The notes beneath the pieces are model-generated. The model saw nothing but the letters and a program-made list of their open reading frames with translations. It had not been told where the DNA came from and did no database searches. A program made the position numbers and the translations under genes. This document shows positions 53,682-61,161 of a stretch of DNA of 64,000 bases, in pieces; the first letter of the stretch is position 1, and every line of letters begins with the position of its first letter. The DNA is taken from contig RAZD01000001.1 of the NCBI GenBank assembly GCA_003612525.1, forward strand, positions 124,001 through 188,000, read 5' to 3'. Source of the stretch: a bacterium C-53. Its GTDB lineage: Bacteria > Bacillota > Clostridia > Lachnospirales > Lachnospiraceae.

Positions 53682-54749
53682 TTATTTTTGCTTTGCTGCA
53701 TCCTGCGCATATTCCCGCATCTGCTTTACCATAATCTCATAAGCGTCCTCACCGGACAGTACGGCTTTGCTCCAGTCCACGGTTTTTTCCACCGCCGTAC
53801 GGATTCCCCACACAGGCAACCATGAAAACGTCCGCTTTAATTTATCGCAGTTCAGTTTTAAAAATCCTGCCTCATGCGGCCCGCCGTCCCATTGATTCTC
53901 CCACGACTGTCCTTCGCCCCACAGTTCACAGAATATATCTGTCAGCGTTCCTGTCGTTACGCAATCCACATCATCCGGACCTACATTGTAATATCCCGAA
54001 AATCTTATGTCTTCATACTGCTTTTCTGCAATCATCAGATACACGTAAAGCGGCTCAAGTACATGCTGGAACGGACGTATGGAATGAGGGTTTCTCACAA
54101 CGATCTTCTTTCCCCGGGAGGCTGCCCTTATACAGTCCGGAATGATACGGTCCACCGCGAAATCGCCTCCCCCGATTACATTCCCTGCACGCGCAGTTGA
54201 TACCGCTGTACGCCCATCCTCAAAAAAAGAATTTTTATAACTGTGGGTTACAAGCTCGGAACAGGATTTACTGTTCGAATAAGGGTCGAACCCATCAAGC
54301 ATCATATCTTCGGTGAATCCAACCTTCCTCTCATCATTATAGTACACTTTATCAGTTGTAATATTGAGAAAGGATTTCACACACTCACATTCTCTGATGC
54401 ATTCGAGAATATTCACCGTACCCATAACATTTGTCTCAAACGTATACCGCGGCTCCTTATAGGAATCTCTTACGATCGGCTGTGCCGCCAGATGAAATAC
54501 AATCTCCGGGCGTACCTCATGAAATATAGCGCGAAGCGAATCGTAATCTCTGATATCGCCAATCGTGGAACGTACCCGCTCATCCATATGGGACAGCATA
54601 AATAAAGAGGGATCCGTCGGCGGCTTCAGCGCATACCCTGTCACATCGGCGCCGGCTTCCTTTAACATTGCACAAAGCCAGGCGCCCTTAAAACCGGTAT
54701 GCCCTGTCACCAAAACCCTTTTCCCTCTGTAAAACGAAATATCAAACAT
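53682..54749 (-). CDS. rfbG: CDP-glucose 4,6-dehydratase (RfbG)
   Basis: A 355-residue extended SDR enzyme converting CDP-glucose to CDP-4-keto-6-deoxyglucose. The NAD site GKRVLVTGHTGFKGAWL lies near residue 9, followed by PEIVFHLAAQPIVRDSY near 75, the TDK motif FLNITTDKVYYNDER near 122 and Y-x3-K in GFDPYSNSKSCSEL near 150. The start is the ATG at 54749, giving the standard family N-terminus MFDISFYRGKR. The frame stays open to 54959, but this would translate through two hairpins and part of rfbF. It sits between rfbF and rfbH, completing the usual trio. Confidence 0.95.
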   Translation of the reverse strand: MFDISFYRGKRVLVTGHTGFKGAWLCAMLKEAGADVTGYALKPPTDPSLFMLSHMDERVRSTIGDIRDYDSLRAIFHEVRPEIVFHLAAQPIVRDSYKEPRYTFETNVMGTVNILECIRECECVKSFLNITTDKVYYNDERKVGFTEDMMLDGFDPYSNSKSCSELVTHSYKNSFFEDGRTAVSTARAGNVIGGGDFAVDRIIPDCIRAASRGKKIVVRNPHSIRPFQHVLEPLYVYLMIAEKQYEDIRFSGYYNVGPDDVDCVTTGTLTDIFCELWGEGQSWENQWDGGPHEAGFLKLNCDKLKRTFSWLPVWGIRTAVEKTVDWSKAVLSGEDAYEIMVKQMREYAQDAAKQK

Positions 54750-54772
54750 AAAAACAATCATGCCTTTCCATA

Positions 54773-54832
54773 GCCTGCGAATTTGGGCTGCAGGCACAAA
54801 TTTGACGATTGAAAAATCCTGATTTTTCAATC
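54773..54832 (-). repeat. Tandem hairpins between rfbF and rfbG
   Basis: Two adjoining structures: GATTGAAAAATC / GATTTTTCAATC (54807-54832, 12-bp perfect stem, 2-base loop) and GCCTGC / GCAGGC (54773-54795) with an alternative AATTTG / CAAATT pairing. They fill most of the 118-bp gap, the largest between genes of the operon stretch 23845-56980. They may be an interspersed repeat, a processing site or an attenuator. A short T run only follows near the rfbG start. Confidence 0.75.
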
Positions 54833-54867
54833 TAACCTCCATAGAAAGATGCCCGCCCCTTACGTTA

Positions 54868-55638
54868 TTACCAAACTTTCCAGGGAGCATTTCCATCAGC
54901 CCACATCTCTTCCAGTTTTTCTTTCTCGCGCTGCGTATCCATACATTGCCAGAACCCATGATGGCGGTATGCCTTTAACTGGCCGTCCTTTGCAAGATTC
55001 TCAAGCGGCGCCTTTTCAAAAGGAACACGGTCTCCTCTCAAATACTCAAAGATCGCGGGTTCAAATACCATATATCCGCCGTTGACGCTCCTGCTCTCAT
55101 TATCAGTCTTTTCACTGAAAGTATGAATGTTATTCGCATCATCAACGCCAAGCACCCCAAAACGCTGATCAATTTCAATCGCCGTGAGCGTGCCTATTTT
55201 TCCATGTGACTGATGAAATTCAAGAAGTTTCTGAATGTTCACATCTGCGACGCCATCCCCGTAAGTGAGCATAAATGTCTCATCTTTTACATATTCCTGT
55301 ATACGGGCAATCCTGCCGCCTGTCATTGTTTTTAATCCGGTATCAACAAGTGTAACCTTCCACGGCTCCGCATAATTATTATGCACCGTCATCCCGTTAT
55401 TCGCCAGATCAAACGTCACATCCGAAGTATGCAGAAAATAATCCGCGAAAAATTCTTTCACAACATGCTGTTTATACCCCAGGCAAATTACAAATTCATT
55501 AAACCCGTAATGTGAATATTCCTTCATGATATGCCACATAATCGGCATTCCACCGATTTCAATCATCGGTTTTGGTTTCAGGTGGCTCTCCTCCGATATC
55601 CTTGTGCCGAGCCCGCCTGCTAAAATAACAACTTTCAT
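54868..55638 (-). CDS. rfbF: Glucose-1-phosphate cytidylyltransferase (RfbF)
   Basis: A 256-residue nucleotidyltransferase making CDP-glucose from CTP and glucose-1-phosphate. The signature MKVVILAGGLGTRISEES with KPKPMIEIGGMPIMWHIMK is at the start, DETFMLTYGDGVADVNIQKL near residue 120 holds a metal-binding Asp, and NGGYMVFEPAIFEYLRGD lies near 188. Length and motifs match RfbF/DdhA precisely. It opens the CDP-3,6-dideoxyhexose branch, ahead of rfbG and rfbH, and follows the UDP-glucose dehydrogenase gene by 37 bp. Confidence 0.96.
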   Translation of the reverse strand: MKVVILAGGLGTRISEESHLKPKPMIEIGGMPIMWHIMKEYSHYGFNEFVICLGYKQHVVKEFFADYFLHTSDVTFDLANNGMTVHNNYAEPWKVTLVDTGLKTMTGGRIARIQEYVKDETFMLTYGDGVADVNIQKLLEFHQSHGKIGTLTAIEIDQRFGVLGVDDANNIHTFSEKTDNESRSVNGGYMVFEPAIFEYLRGDRVPFEKAPLENLAKDGQLKAYRHHGFWQCMDTQREKEKLEEMWADGNAPWKVW

Positions 55639-55675
55639 AAATCTACCTCTGGCCTGCTTTCACAGACATTCCATG

Positions 55676-56980
55676 TCAACGATTATCGATAACGGCCCGT
55701 CCAATGCTTTCATATACCATAGGAACCCCTTTTATATCTTTCACACTGAAACAATTTCTGCCGTCAATTACAATTGGATGTCTCATCTTTTCAACAAAAA
55801 CGCTGGGATTCAATACTTTCACTTCCGGCCATTCCGTAAAAATGAAACAAATATCCGCATCTTTCAGTGTTTCCTCAATCGTCTCACAATATGTGATTCC
55901 TTCCGGAACATGTTTTTTAAAATTATCACATCCGACAGGATCCCATGCTTTGATATTTGCCCCGTCATCCACCAGAATCGGCACCGTGACAAGCGATGGC
56001 GCCTCTCTCAGGTCGTCCGTTCCGGGCTTGAATGTCAATCCGAGCACGGCAACGTTCAGTCCCCTGAAGTCCTTATAATATTTGGATGCTTTTTTCACCG
56101 GTTTCAGCTTCTGGCTTTCGTTTACTTCAATGGCGGCCTTGATCGTCTTAATTTCATTATCATTGTAACTGGCCAGCCAGCTAAGCGCTTTTGTATCCTT
56201 CGGAAAGCAGGAACCGCCGTATCCGATTCCAGCATTCAAAAATTTGGAACCGATTCTTGTATCATAACTCATCCCCTTTGTGACATCCTCAATGTCAGCG
56301 CCAATGATCTCACAGAGATTGGCGATTTCATTAATATAAGAAATTTTCAATGCCAGAAAATCATTGGATGCATATTTTATCATCTCCGCACTTCTTCGGT
56401 TTGTCACAAGAAGCGGCGCATCAAAGCCCCTGTACACTTCACGGAGCATTTTTTCCGCATACGCATCTTCCACACCTATTACAATCCTTGACGCATGAAG
56501 AGTATCCCGCACGGCTGTCCCCTGCGCAAGAAATTCAGGATTCGACGCGACATGGATTTTCACTCTGTTTTGAAGCCTGTCCGCAAAATACTGCTCTATC
56601 TTGTCGTTGGTACCAATCGGCACCGTAGACTTGACAACTACTACACACTCTTTTGTAACCACCTCGGCAATCTGATCTGCCACACCATATACATAGGCAA
56701 GATTGGCCGAACCGTCCCGTTTCTCAGGAGTGCCGACACCAATAAAAATAACATCCGCATCTGCATATGCTTCCTTAAAGTCAAGCGTAAACGTCAGCTT
56801 CTCCTTATTCTTGCGCATTAATTCAGAAAGTCCCTGCTCATAGATCGGAGAAATCCCCCTGCGCATCATCTCTATCTTCGATGCATCCACATCAACACAA
56901 GTCACAGAATGACCATTTTCTGCAAGACATACACCTGTTACCAATCCGACATATCCTGTTCCTGCCACTGCTATTTTCAT
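55676..56980 (-). CDS. UDP-glucose 6-dehydrogenase
   Basis: A 434-residue NAD-dependent sugar dehydrogenase producing UDP-glucuronate. The N-terminal Rossmann motif KIAVAGTGYVGLVTGVCLAE is at residue 2, the catalytic Cys is in GIGYGGSCFPKDTKALSWL near 258, and the C-terminal domain carries NVAVLGLTFKPGTDDLREA near 310. The substrate is inferred from closest resemblance to Ugd/TuaD; a GDP-mannose or UDP-ManNAc dehydrogenase is less likely. A consensus promoter at 57027-57055 makes it the first gene of a long operon stretch running down to the TatD remnant at 23514. Confidence 0.93.
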   Translation of the reverse strand: MKIAVAGTGYVGLVTGVCLAENGHSVTCVDVDASKIEMMRRGISPIYEQGLSELMRKNKEKLTFTLDFKEAYADADVIFIGVGTPEKRDGSANLAYVYGVADQIAEVVTKECVVVVKSTVPIGTNDKIEQYFADRLQNRVKIHVASNPEFLAQGTAVRDTLHASRIVIGVEDAYAEKMLREVYRGFDAPLLVTNRRSAEMIKYASNDFLALKISYINEIANLCEIIGADIEDVTKGMSYDTRIGSKFLNAGIGYGGSCFPKDTKALSWLASYNDNEIKTIKAAIEVNESQKLKPVKKASKYYKDFRGLNVAVLGLTFKPGTDDLREAPSLVTVPILVDDGANIKAWDPVGCDNFKKHVPEGITYCETIEETLKDADICFIFTEWPEVKVLNPSVFVEKMRHPIVIDGRNCFSVKDIKGVPMVYESIGRAVIDNR

Positions 56981-57026
56981 ATCTTATCTGTACTCCTTCC
57001 GGTAATCGGGCATTTTTCCCCTTTTT

Positions 57027-57055
57027 ATAATACAAATAATAACATTGTTTTTCAA
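57027..57055 (-). promoter_or_regulatory. Promoter ahead of the UDP-glucose dehydrogenase gene and main polysaccharide operon
   Basis: TTGAAA at 57050-57055 and TATTAT at 57027-57032 on the minus strand, 17-base spacer. It can drive the 33-kb run of minus-strand genes below it. GGAAGGAG precedes the ATG at 56980. Confidence 0.78.
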
Positions 57056-57063
57056 TAGTCTCG

Positions 57064-57092
57064 TTGAATTATTTCCAATTCTTTGTTATATT
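57064..57092 (+). promoter_or_regulatory. Promoter of the 57153 membrane protein gene
   Basis: TTGAAT at 57064-57069 and TATATT at 57087-57092 with a 17-base spacer and a TG one base before the -10 box. It stands back to back with the minus-strand promoter; the two -35 boxes are only 8 bases apart. Confidence 0.75.
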
Positions 57093-57152
57093 AACTGGTA
57101 TACTTTAATTTCCATTCGGAATACGACTCAAACAGAAAGGCTGAATTTCCCT

Positions 57153-58889
57153 ATGAATACAAAAAAAATCAGGCAATATCTTCCCTATATTATTCTTGGC
57201 CTCTGCGCCGTAATCCTTCTGATCAGGACACGTTACAGCTTCTGCTGGTCCGATGAAACTTTTTACGCTTCCACCACGGAACGTTTCCTCAGGGGAGACG
57301 GCATCTTTCTGCATGAATGGTTTCCAACCCAGCTTGTGTCTCTGATTTTGATGCCATTCCAGGCAGCATTCAAGGCGGCCGCCGGCTCTGTCGACGGGAT
57401 TCTTCTCTATTTCAGAATCTGTTATGTGATCTATTCATTTGCCGTTTCGATCATCATTTACCGGATTTTAAAGAAGGATTACAAGGAATTCACCTCTCTG
57501 TGCTGCGCATTATTTTACTTCTTCTACTCTCATTTGAATATTGCCACTATGTCATACTATACCCTTTCCGTAGGATTTTATCTGCTGGCAATGTTATTGA
57601 TCTATTATGCACTGGAACACGCGGCTGTTTCTTATAAAAAATATTATATTCTTGCCGGAATCTCTTTTGCGGCGTCCGTCATATGCCTTCCCACAATGGC
57701 CGTCGCATACTTTCTCTGCGCCGCCCTGTTAGTCGTATGTTCCATCCGGAAGAAAAAGATCCGTCCGGTCTTTCCATATACATTGATTGGCATCTGTGCA
57801 CTTGCCGCCGTCACCATGATCTTCATCCTCTCCCGGGTACATCTGTCCGATTTAATCAATAATCTGCCTTATATCCTGTCCGATGAAGAACATACCACCA
57901 GCCTTGTCTATCCGTTTAAAAAATTTTTTATTTCCGTCCATGACGAATACGGACGTTTTACGTACGCAAGCTACCTGCTGATTCTATTCTGCCTCCTGTT
58001 CGGCCGGAAACTATCCGCAAAATGGAAAATAATTCTGACTGCTATAGACACGCTTCTGTTTGTCGTTTTTTTTGTATTCAGCATTGGACACACAGGCTAT
58101 ATCAGCACCGCCCTTATTTTATTTGCGCTTCCGCTCTACTTTATGACGCAGAAAAGGAATAAACCGCTCTTCTTCCTGCTCTACTGCGCCGGACTTGTTT
58201 TTGCAATGGTATTCAGCTACTCCTCAAACGGCTACCTCTATATCATGACGCTGGGGCACAGCATCTCTGCTGTCGGCGCCATCTGTTTTTTGCATGATTT
58301 CCGCCATGAGGTATTTTCCGATCCTACATTGAAAGCAGCCGGACCGGTTCTTTCCATCCTCTGCCTGATGGTAACCGGTATCGTCGTCGTACAGACCATG
58401 ACACTGCGTCTCGTCAATATTTACCGCGACGCGCCTCTCTCCGAACTTACGGCAGAAATCACGCAGGGCCCTGCAGCCGGACTCTATACGACGCCGGAGC
58501 ACAGGCAAAGCTATGATGAAATTTATACTACAATACAGGAATACGCCGATATGGACGGCTGTATTTTCTTTACAAAACTCATGCCCTGGGGATACCTTGC
58601 AACCGACATGCGCTGCGGGGCGCCCACTACATGGCGCACCCCATTTAACAGCAAACGCCTTGATCTCTACTACGAAGCAAATCCGGACCGTATCCCCGGC
58701 CTAATCTTTATTCTGGATGAAGAAGTCGGCTCCTACGACACATGCGGTGATGTCGTGGCAGACCCTGCTCCAAACCAGAATGAAATCGGAGGATGGCTTC
58801 TCAATTATGTGACTGAACACGACTATGAAACCATTCCGTTTGAAAGAGGAACAATATTAAGAAAACCTGCGGGGACCCATGCCCCGTAG
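57153..58889 (+). CDS. Polytopic membrane protein, GT-C glycosyltransferase-like
   Basis: A 578-residue membrane protein with about eleven helices up to residue 420 and a soluble C-terminal part of roughly 150 residues. The first external loop has the acidic pair of GT39/GT-C enzymes, FCWSDETFYASTTERFLRG near residue 30. I place the start at the ATG at 57153 (MNTKKIRQYLPYII), behind AGAAAGG. It is the only plus-strand gene in the polysaccharide region. It could use the polyprenyl-phosphate sugar made by the GtrB-like enzyme at 40886 to decorate the glycan outside; a polymerase role cannot be excluded. Function is not recognised with certainty. Confidence 0.68.
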   Translation: MNTKKIRQYLPYIILGLCAVILLIRTRYSFCWSDETFYASTTERFLRGDGIFLHEWFPTQLVSLILMPFQAAFKAAAGSVDGILLYFRICYVIYSFAVSIIIYRILKKDYKEFTSLCCALFYFFYSHLNIATMSYYTLSVGFYLLAMLLIYYALEHAAVSYKKYYILAGISFAASVICLPTMAVAYFLCAALLVVCSIRKKKIRPVFPYTLIGICALAAVTMIFILSRVHLSDLINNLPYILSDEEHTTSLVYPFKKFFISVHDEYGRFTYASYLLILFCLLFGRKLSAKWKIILTAIDTLLFVVFFVFSIGHTGYISTALILFALPLYFMTQKRNKPLFFLLYCAGLVFAMVFSYSSNGYLYIMTLGHSISAVGAICFLHDFRHEVFSDPTLKAAGPVLSILCLMVTGIVVVQTMTLRLVNIYRDAPLSELTAEITQGPAAGLYTTPEHRQSYDEIYTTIQEYADMDGCIFFTKLMPWGYLATDMRCGAPTTWRTPFNSKRLDLYYEANPDRIPGLIFILDEEVGSYDTCGDVVADPAPNQNEIGGWLLNYVTEHDYETIPFERGTILRKPAGTHAP

Positions 58890-58892
58890 GTT
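58864..58892 (+). terminator. Hairpin at the 3' end of the 57153 gene
   Basis: 11-bp stem AACCTGCGGGG / CCCCGTAGGTT (one G-T pair) with a 7-base loop. The right arm contains the TAG stop. The T tract after it (CCTTTCCT) is weak. Confidence 0.55.
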
Positions 58893-58916
58893 CCTTTCCT
58901 GAGTCTTTCTTTCAGA

Positions 58917-59687
58917 TTAAAGCAGGGCTTCTTCGTCAATCCACTTCTCAATATACTCAAACCGAAGCTCAAGCCCGCCTTTAAATATTTCTACCGGAAT
59001 CGGTTCACTCAGTCCATGAATCACCGGAAATGCATCACTCTCGAAGAAATATACAAGCACCTTTTTTTGATAAGGGTCAAGAATCCAGTATTCCCGTACC
59101 CTCGCTTCCATATATTTTGAAAGCTTCTTTGTATAATCTTTCAGTTTCGTAGATGGGGAAATAACCTCAAGCACAAAATCCGGCGCCCCGTACACGCCCC
59201 ACTTTCTCACCTTATCTTTCTGACACAACACTGCAACATCCGGCTGAACCATTGTCTTATCATCGCAGTCAAGCTGAATATCAACCGGAGACATAAGCGG
59301 CTGGCAGCTTCCGCCCTTATCCATAATATAATTGGCAATCTGACGATGGATTTCACCCGCAATTCTCTGATGAAGGAATGTTGGAGACGCCATATCATAA
59401 AAATGCCCGTCGATCAGCTCCGCCCGCCGTTCTTCCGGCAGCGCCCGATAATCATCCACCGTATACTGACCCTGCATGCGGGTACCGTAATCGAGTGCTG
59501 CCTCACACACCATCGACGGCTCCACAAATATTTTCTCCAACGCCTGCAGCATATCATATCGGGGACTTATCGTCTCACCATTAAAAATTTTCTGAATCGT
59601 TCCAAGCGGAACGCCGGAAAGCTCCGCGATCTGTGCATAAGTGTAACCCTTTTCCTTCTTCTTTCTCTTCATTTCCTGTACCGTCAT
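58917..59687 (-). CDS. HTH-Uma2 fusion: Xre-like domain with PD-(D/E)xK nuclease-fold domain
   Basis: A 256-residue protein joining an N-terminal helix-turn-helix (about 3-55: YTYAQIAELSGVPLGTIQKI) to a Uma2/DUF820 domain (about 78-240). Uma2 has the restriction-endonuclease fold; its PD-(D/E)xK-like residues can be read in MVQPDVAVLC (Asp), FVLEVISPSTKLKDYTKKL (Glu, Lys) and REYWILDPYQKKVLVYF. Function of the family is unknown. It has its own strong promoter and AGGAGG site, and lies between the transaldolase gene and the plus-strand membrane gene without an obvious link to sugar synthesis. It may be a solo insertion into the cluster. Confidence 0.88.
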   Translation of the reverse strand: MTVQEMKRKKKEKGYTYAQIAELSGVPLGTIQKIFNGETISPRYDMLQALEKIFVEPSMVCEAALDYGTRMQGQYTVDDYRALPEERRAELIDGHFYDMASPTFLHQRIAGEIHRQIANYIMDKGGSCQPLMSPVDIQLDCDDKTMVQPDVAVLCQKDKVRKWGVYGAPDFVLEVISPSTKLKDYTKKLSKYMEARVREYWILDPYQKKVLVYFFESDAFPVIHGLSEPIPVEIFKGGLELRFEYIEKWIDEEALL

Positions 59688-59736
59688 AAAAAGCCCTCCT
59701 TTGCAGCTATAAATAGTACATACGATACTTATCTAT

Positions 59737-59765
59737 AGTATACAAAAAAGAGCTTTTCGCGTCAA
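59737..59765 (-). promoter_or_regulatory. Promoter of the HTH-Uma2 gene
   Basis: TTGACG at 59760-59765 and TATACT at 59737-59742 on the minus strand, 17-base spacer. The leader between 59711 and 59736 holds an imperfect inverted repeat around AGTA and TACT, a possible site for its own HTH domain (weak). Confidence 0.72.
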
Positions 59766-59796
59766 CCGCTATCCGACCGTCATTTGACCGTTTTAA

Positions 59797-60513
59797 TTAT
59801 ACGATTGAAAATCCGAGACTTTGCCCGTCTCTTACAAACATCTGCACTGTCTCCAGAGAAAATTCTTCAAGATTTTTTCCCAGATTTGAAAGTTTCATAA
59901 GAATGTCATTTGTCACCGTCACAATATCGGCGCCACACTGCTCTGCCTGAACAATGTTATATACTTCACGGCAGCTCGCCCACAAAGATTTTATGCCGGG
60001 CTTCTCATGACAGATTTCAGCCGCCTCACGCATAATTTTCAATGCGTCCTCCCCTGCATCGAAAATACGCCCTGCAAATACGGATACGATATTCTTCGTT
60101 CCCGGCGTAAGCACATCCACAACCTGTCTGACCTGCCCCGGCGTAAAAACCGCCGTTATATTCAACTGAAGGCCTTTTTCAGAAAGATTCCGAATCAAGG
60201 GGATGCTTGACTCCCCTTTGCTGTTCGTAATCGGTATTTTTACATAAACATTACTTCCAAGCGCACAAATGACTTCCGCTTCCCGCTCCATTGTCTTAAA
60301 ATCATCCGCAAATACTTCGAATGAGAGCGGCAGATCGGGAATTTCCTGCAACGCTTCTTTCGCAAATGCCACATAATCCCTGACTCCCGCTTTTCGCATC
60401 AGAGTCGGATTCGTGGTAAACCCCTTTACGCAGCCTTTCGCATACGCTTCCTTCATTTCCTGAATATCGGCCCCATCTGCATAGATATCAATCGTTAAAT
60501 CTTCAAACTTCAT
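59797..60513 (-). CDS. Transaldolase-family protein
   Basis: A 238-residue TIM-barrel aldolase of the short transaldolase/fructose-6-phosphate aldolase family. It shows IDIYADGADIQEMKEAYAKG at the start, KGFTTNPTLMRKAGVRDYVA near residue 31, the Schiff-base Lys in GSNVYVKIPITNSKGE near 93 and LNITAVFTPGQVRQVVDVL near 117. It follows gmhA by 3 bp. Transaldolase makes or uses sedoheptulose-7-phosphate, the substrate of GmhA, so it probably feeds the heptose pathway. It is slightly longer than the bacterial TalC type, and its exact donor is not proven. Confidence 0.9.
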   Translation of the reverse strand: MKFEDLTIDIYADGADIQEMKEAYAKGCVKGFTTNPTLMRKAGVRDYVAFAKEALQEIPDLPLSFEVFADDFKTMEREAEVICALGSNVYVKIPITNSKGESSIPLIRNLSEKGLQLNITAVFTPGQVRQVVDVLTPGTKNIVSVFAGRIFDAGEDALKIMREAAEICHEKPGIKSLWASCREVYNIVQAEQCGADIVTVTNDILMKLSNLGKNLEEFSLETVQMFVRDGQSLGFSIV

Positions 60514-60516
60514 CTT

Positions 60517-61092
60517 TTATGCCTCCTGCTCCGTAAGTGCATTCACCATAAGATGCCAGATTACCCCCTGCCATCCTTCTGCATGAGGCGTAATGCGTTC
60601 CTCTGCAATCACAGGAATCAGCACGCACGCATCCGATACCTGTTTTGCATATCCTCCTGTGCGCGACACGACAGACAGAATCTTACTGCCCCTTTCCTTT
60701 GCAAGTTTCAAAGCGTTTACAATGTTAAGGGATGTTGTCTCTGAGCCTCCTCCGACCGAGAAAACCATAATCGCATCTTTCTCATTCAACCGGGAAACTT
60801 TGAGCCACTCCGTAAAAGTGGTTTCCCATCCTTCATCGTTTGTCCGCGCCGTAAGTTCTGAGACATTGTCTGTCGGTGCGTATGTCTCAATCCCACCGAT
60901 CTTTCGGAAATCATTCACCGCATGCGATGCATTCGCAGCACTTCCGCCGACACCGAGAATAAACAGCCGCCCGCCGTTTTCTCTCGTTTCTCTCAGAATT
61001 TGAATTCCTTTGCTGATCTCCTCTTTGGAAACCGTCTCCACAATTTTCTGTGTCTCCCGTAAGTATAAGCTTACATAATCCATGTCTTTCAT
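60517..61092 (-). CDS. gmhA: Sedoheptulose-7-phosphate isomerase (GmhA-like, SIS domain)
   Basis: A 191-residue SIS-domain protein converting sedoheptulose-7-phosphate to D-glycero-D-manno-heptose-7-phosphate. Phosphosugar-binding motifs: LFILGVGGSAANASHAVNDF near residue 40, the second SIS block IMVFSVGGGSETTSLNIV near 105, and the C-terminal EERITPHAEGWQGVIWHLMV with the His/Glu of GmhA proteins. I set the start at the ATG at 61092 (MKDMDYVSLYL) with AGGAG eight bases upstream; the frame stays open to 61134. It stands between hddC-gmhB and the transaldolase gene, fitting its pathway place. Confidence 0.92.
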   Translation of the reverse strand: MKDMDYVSLYLRETQKIVETVSKEEISKGIQILRETRENGGRLFILGVGGSAANASHAVNDFRKIGGIETYAPTDNVSELTARTNDEGWETTFTEWLKVSRLNEKDAIMVFSVGGGSETTSLNIVNALKLAKERGSKILSVVSRTGGYAKQVSDACVLIPVIAEERITPHAEGWQGVIWHLMVNALTEQEA

Positions 61093-61161
61093 TGTTCGTT
61101 CTCCTCTTTCGCGGCTTTCGCCGCCCTCTCTCACCTGAACATGTTAATGGCTGCCACAGTC

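Noticed and set aside
54750-54959. N-terminal extension of RfbG by 70 residues
   Set aside because: It would read through two hairpins and into rfbF; the normal family start is at 54749.
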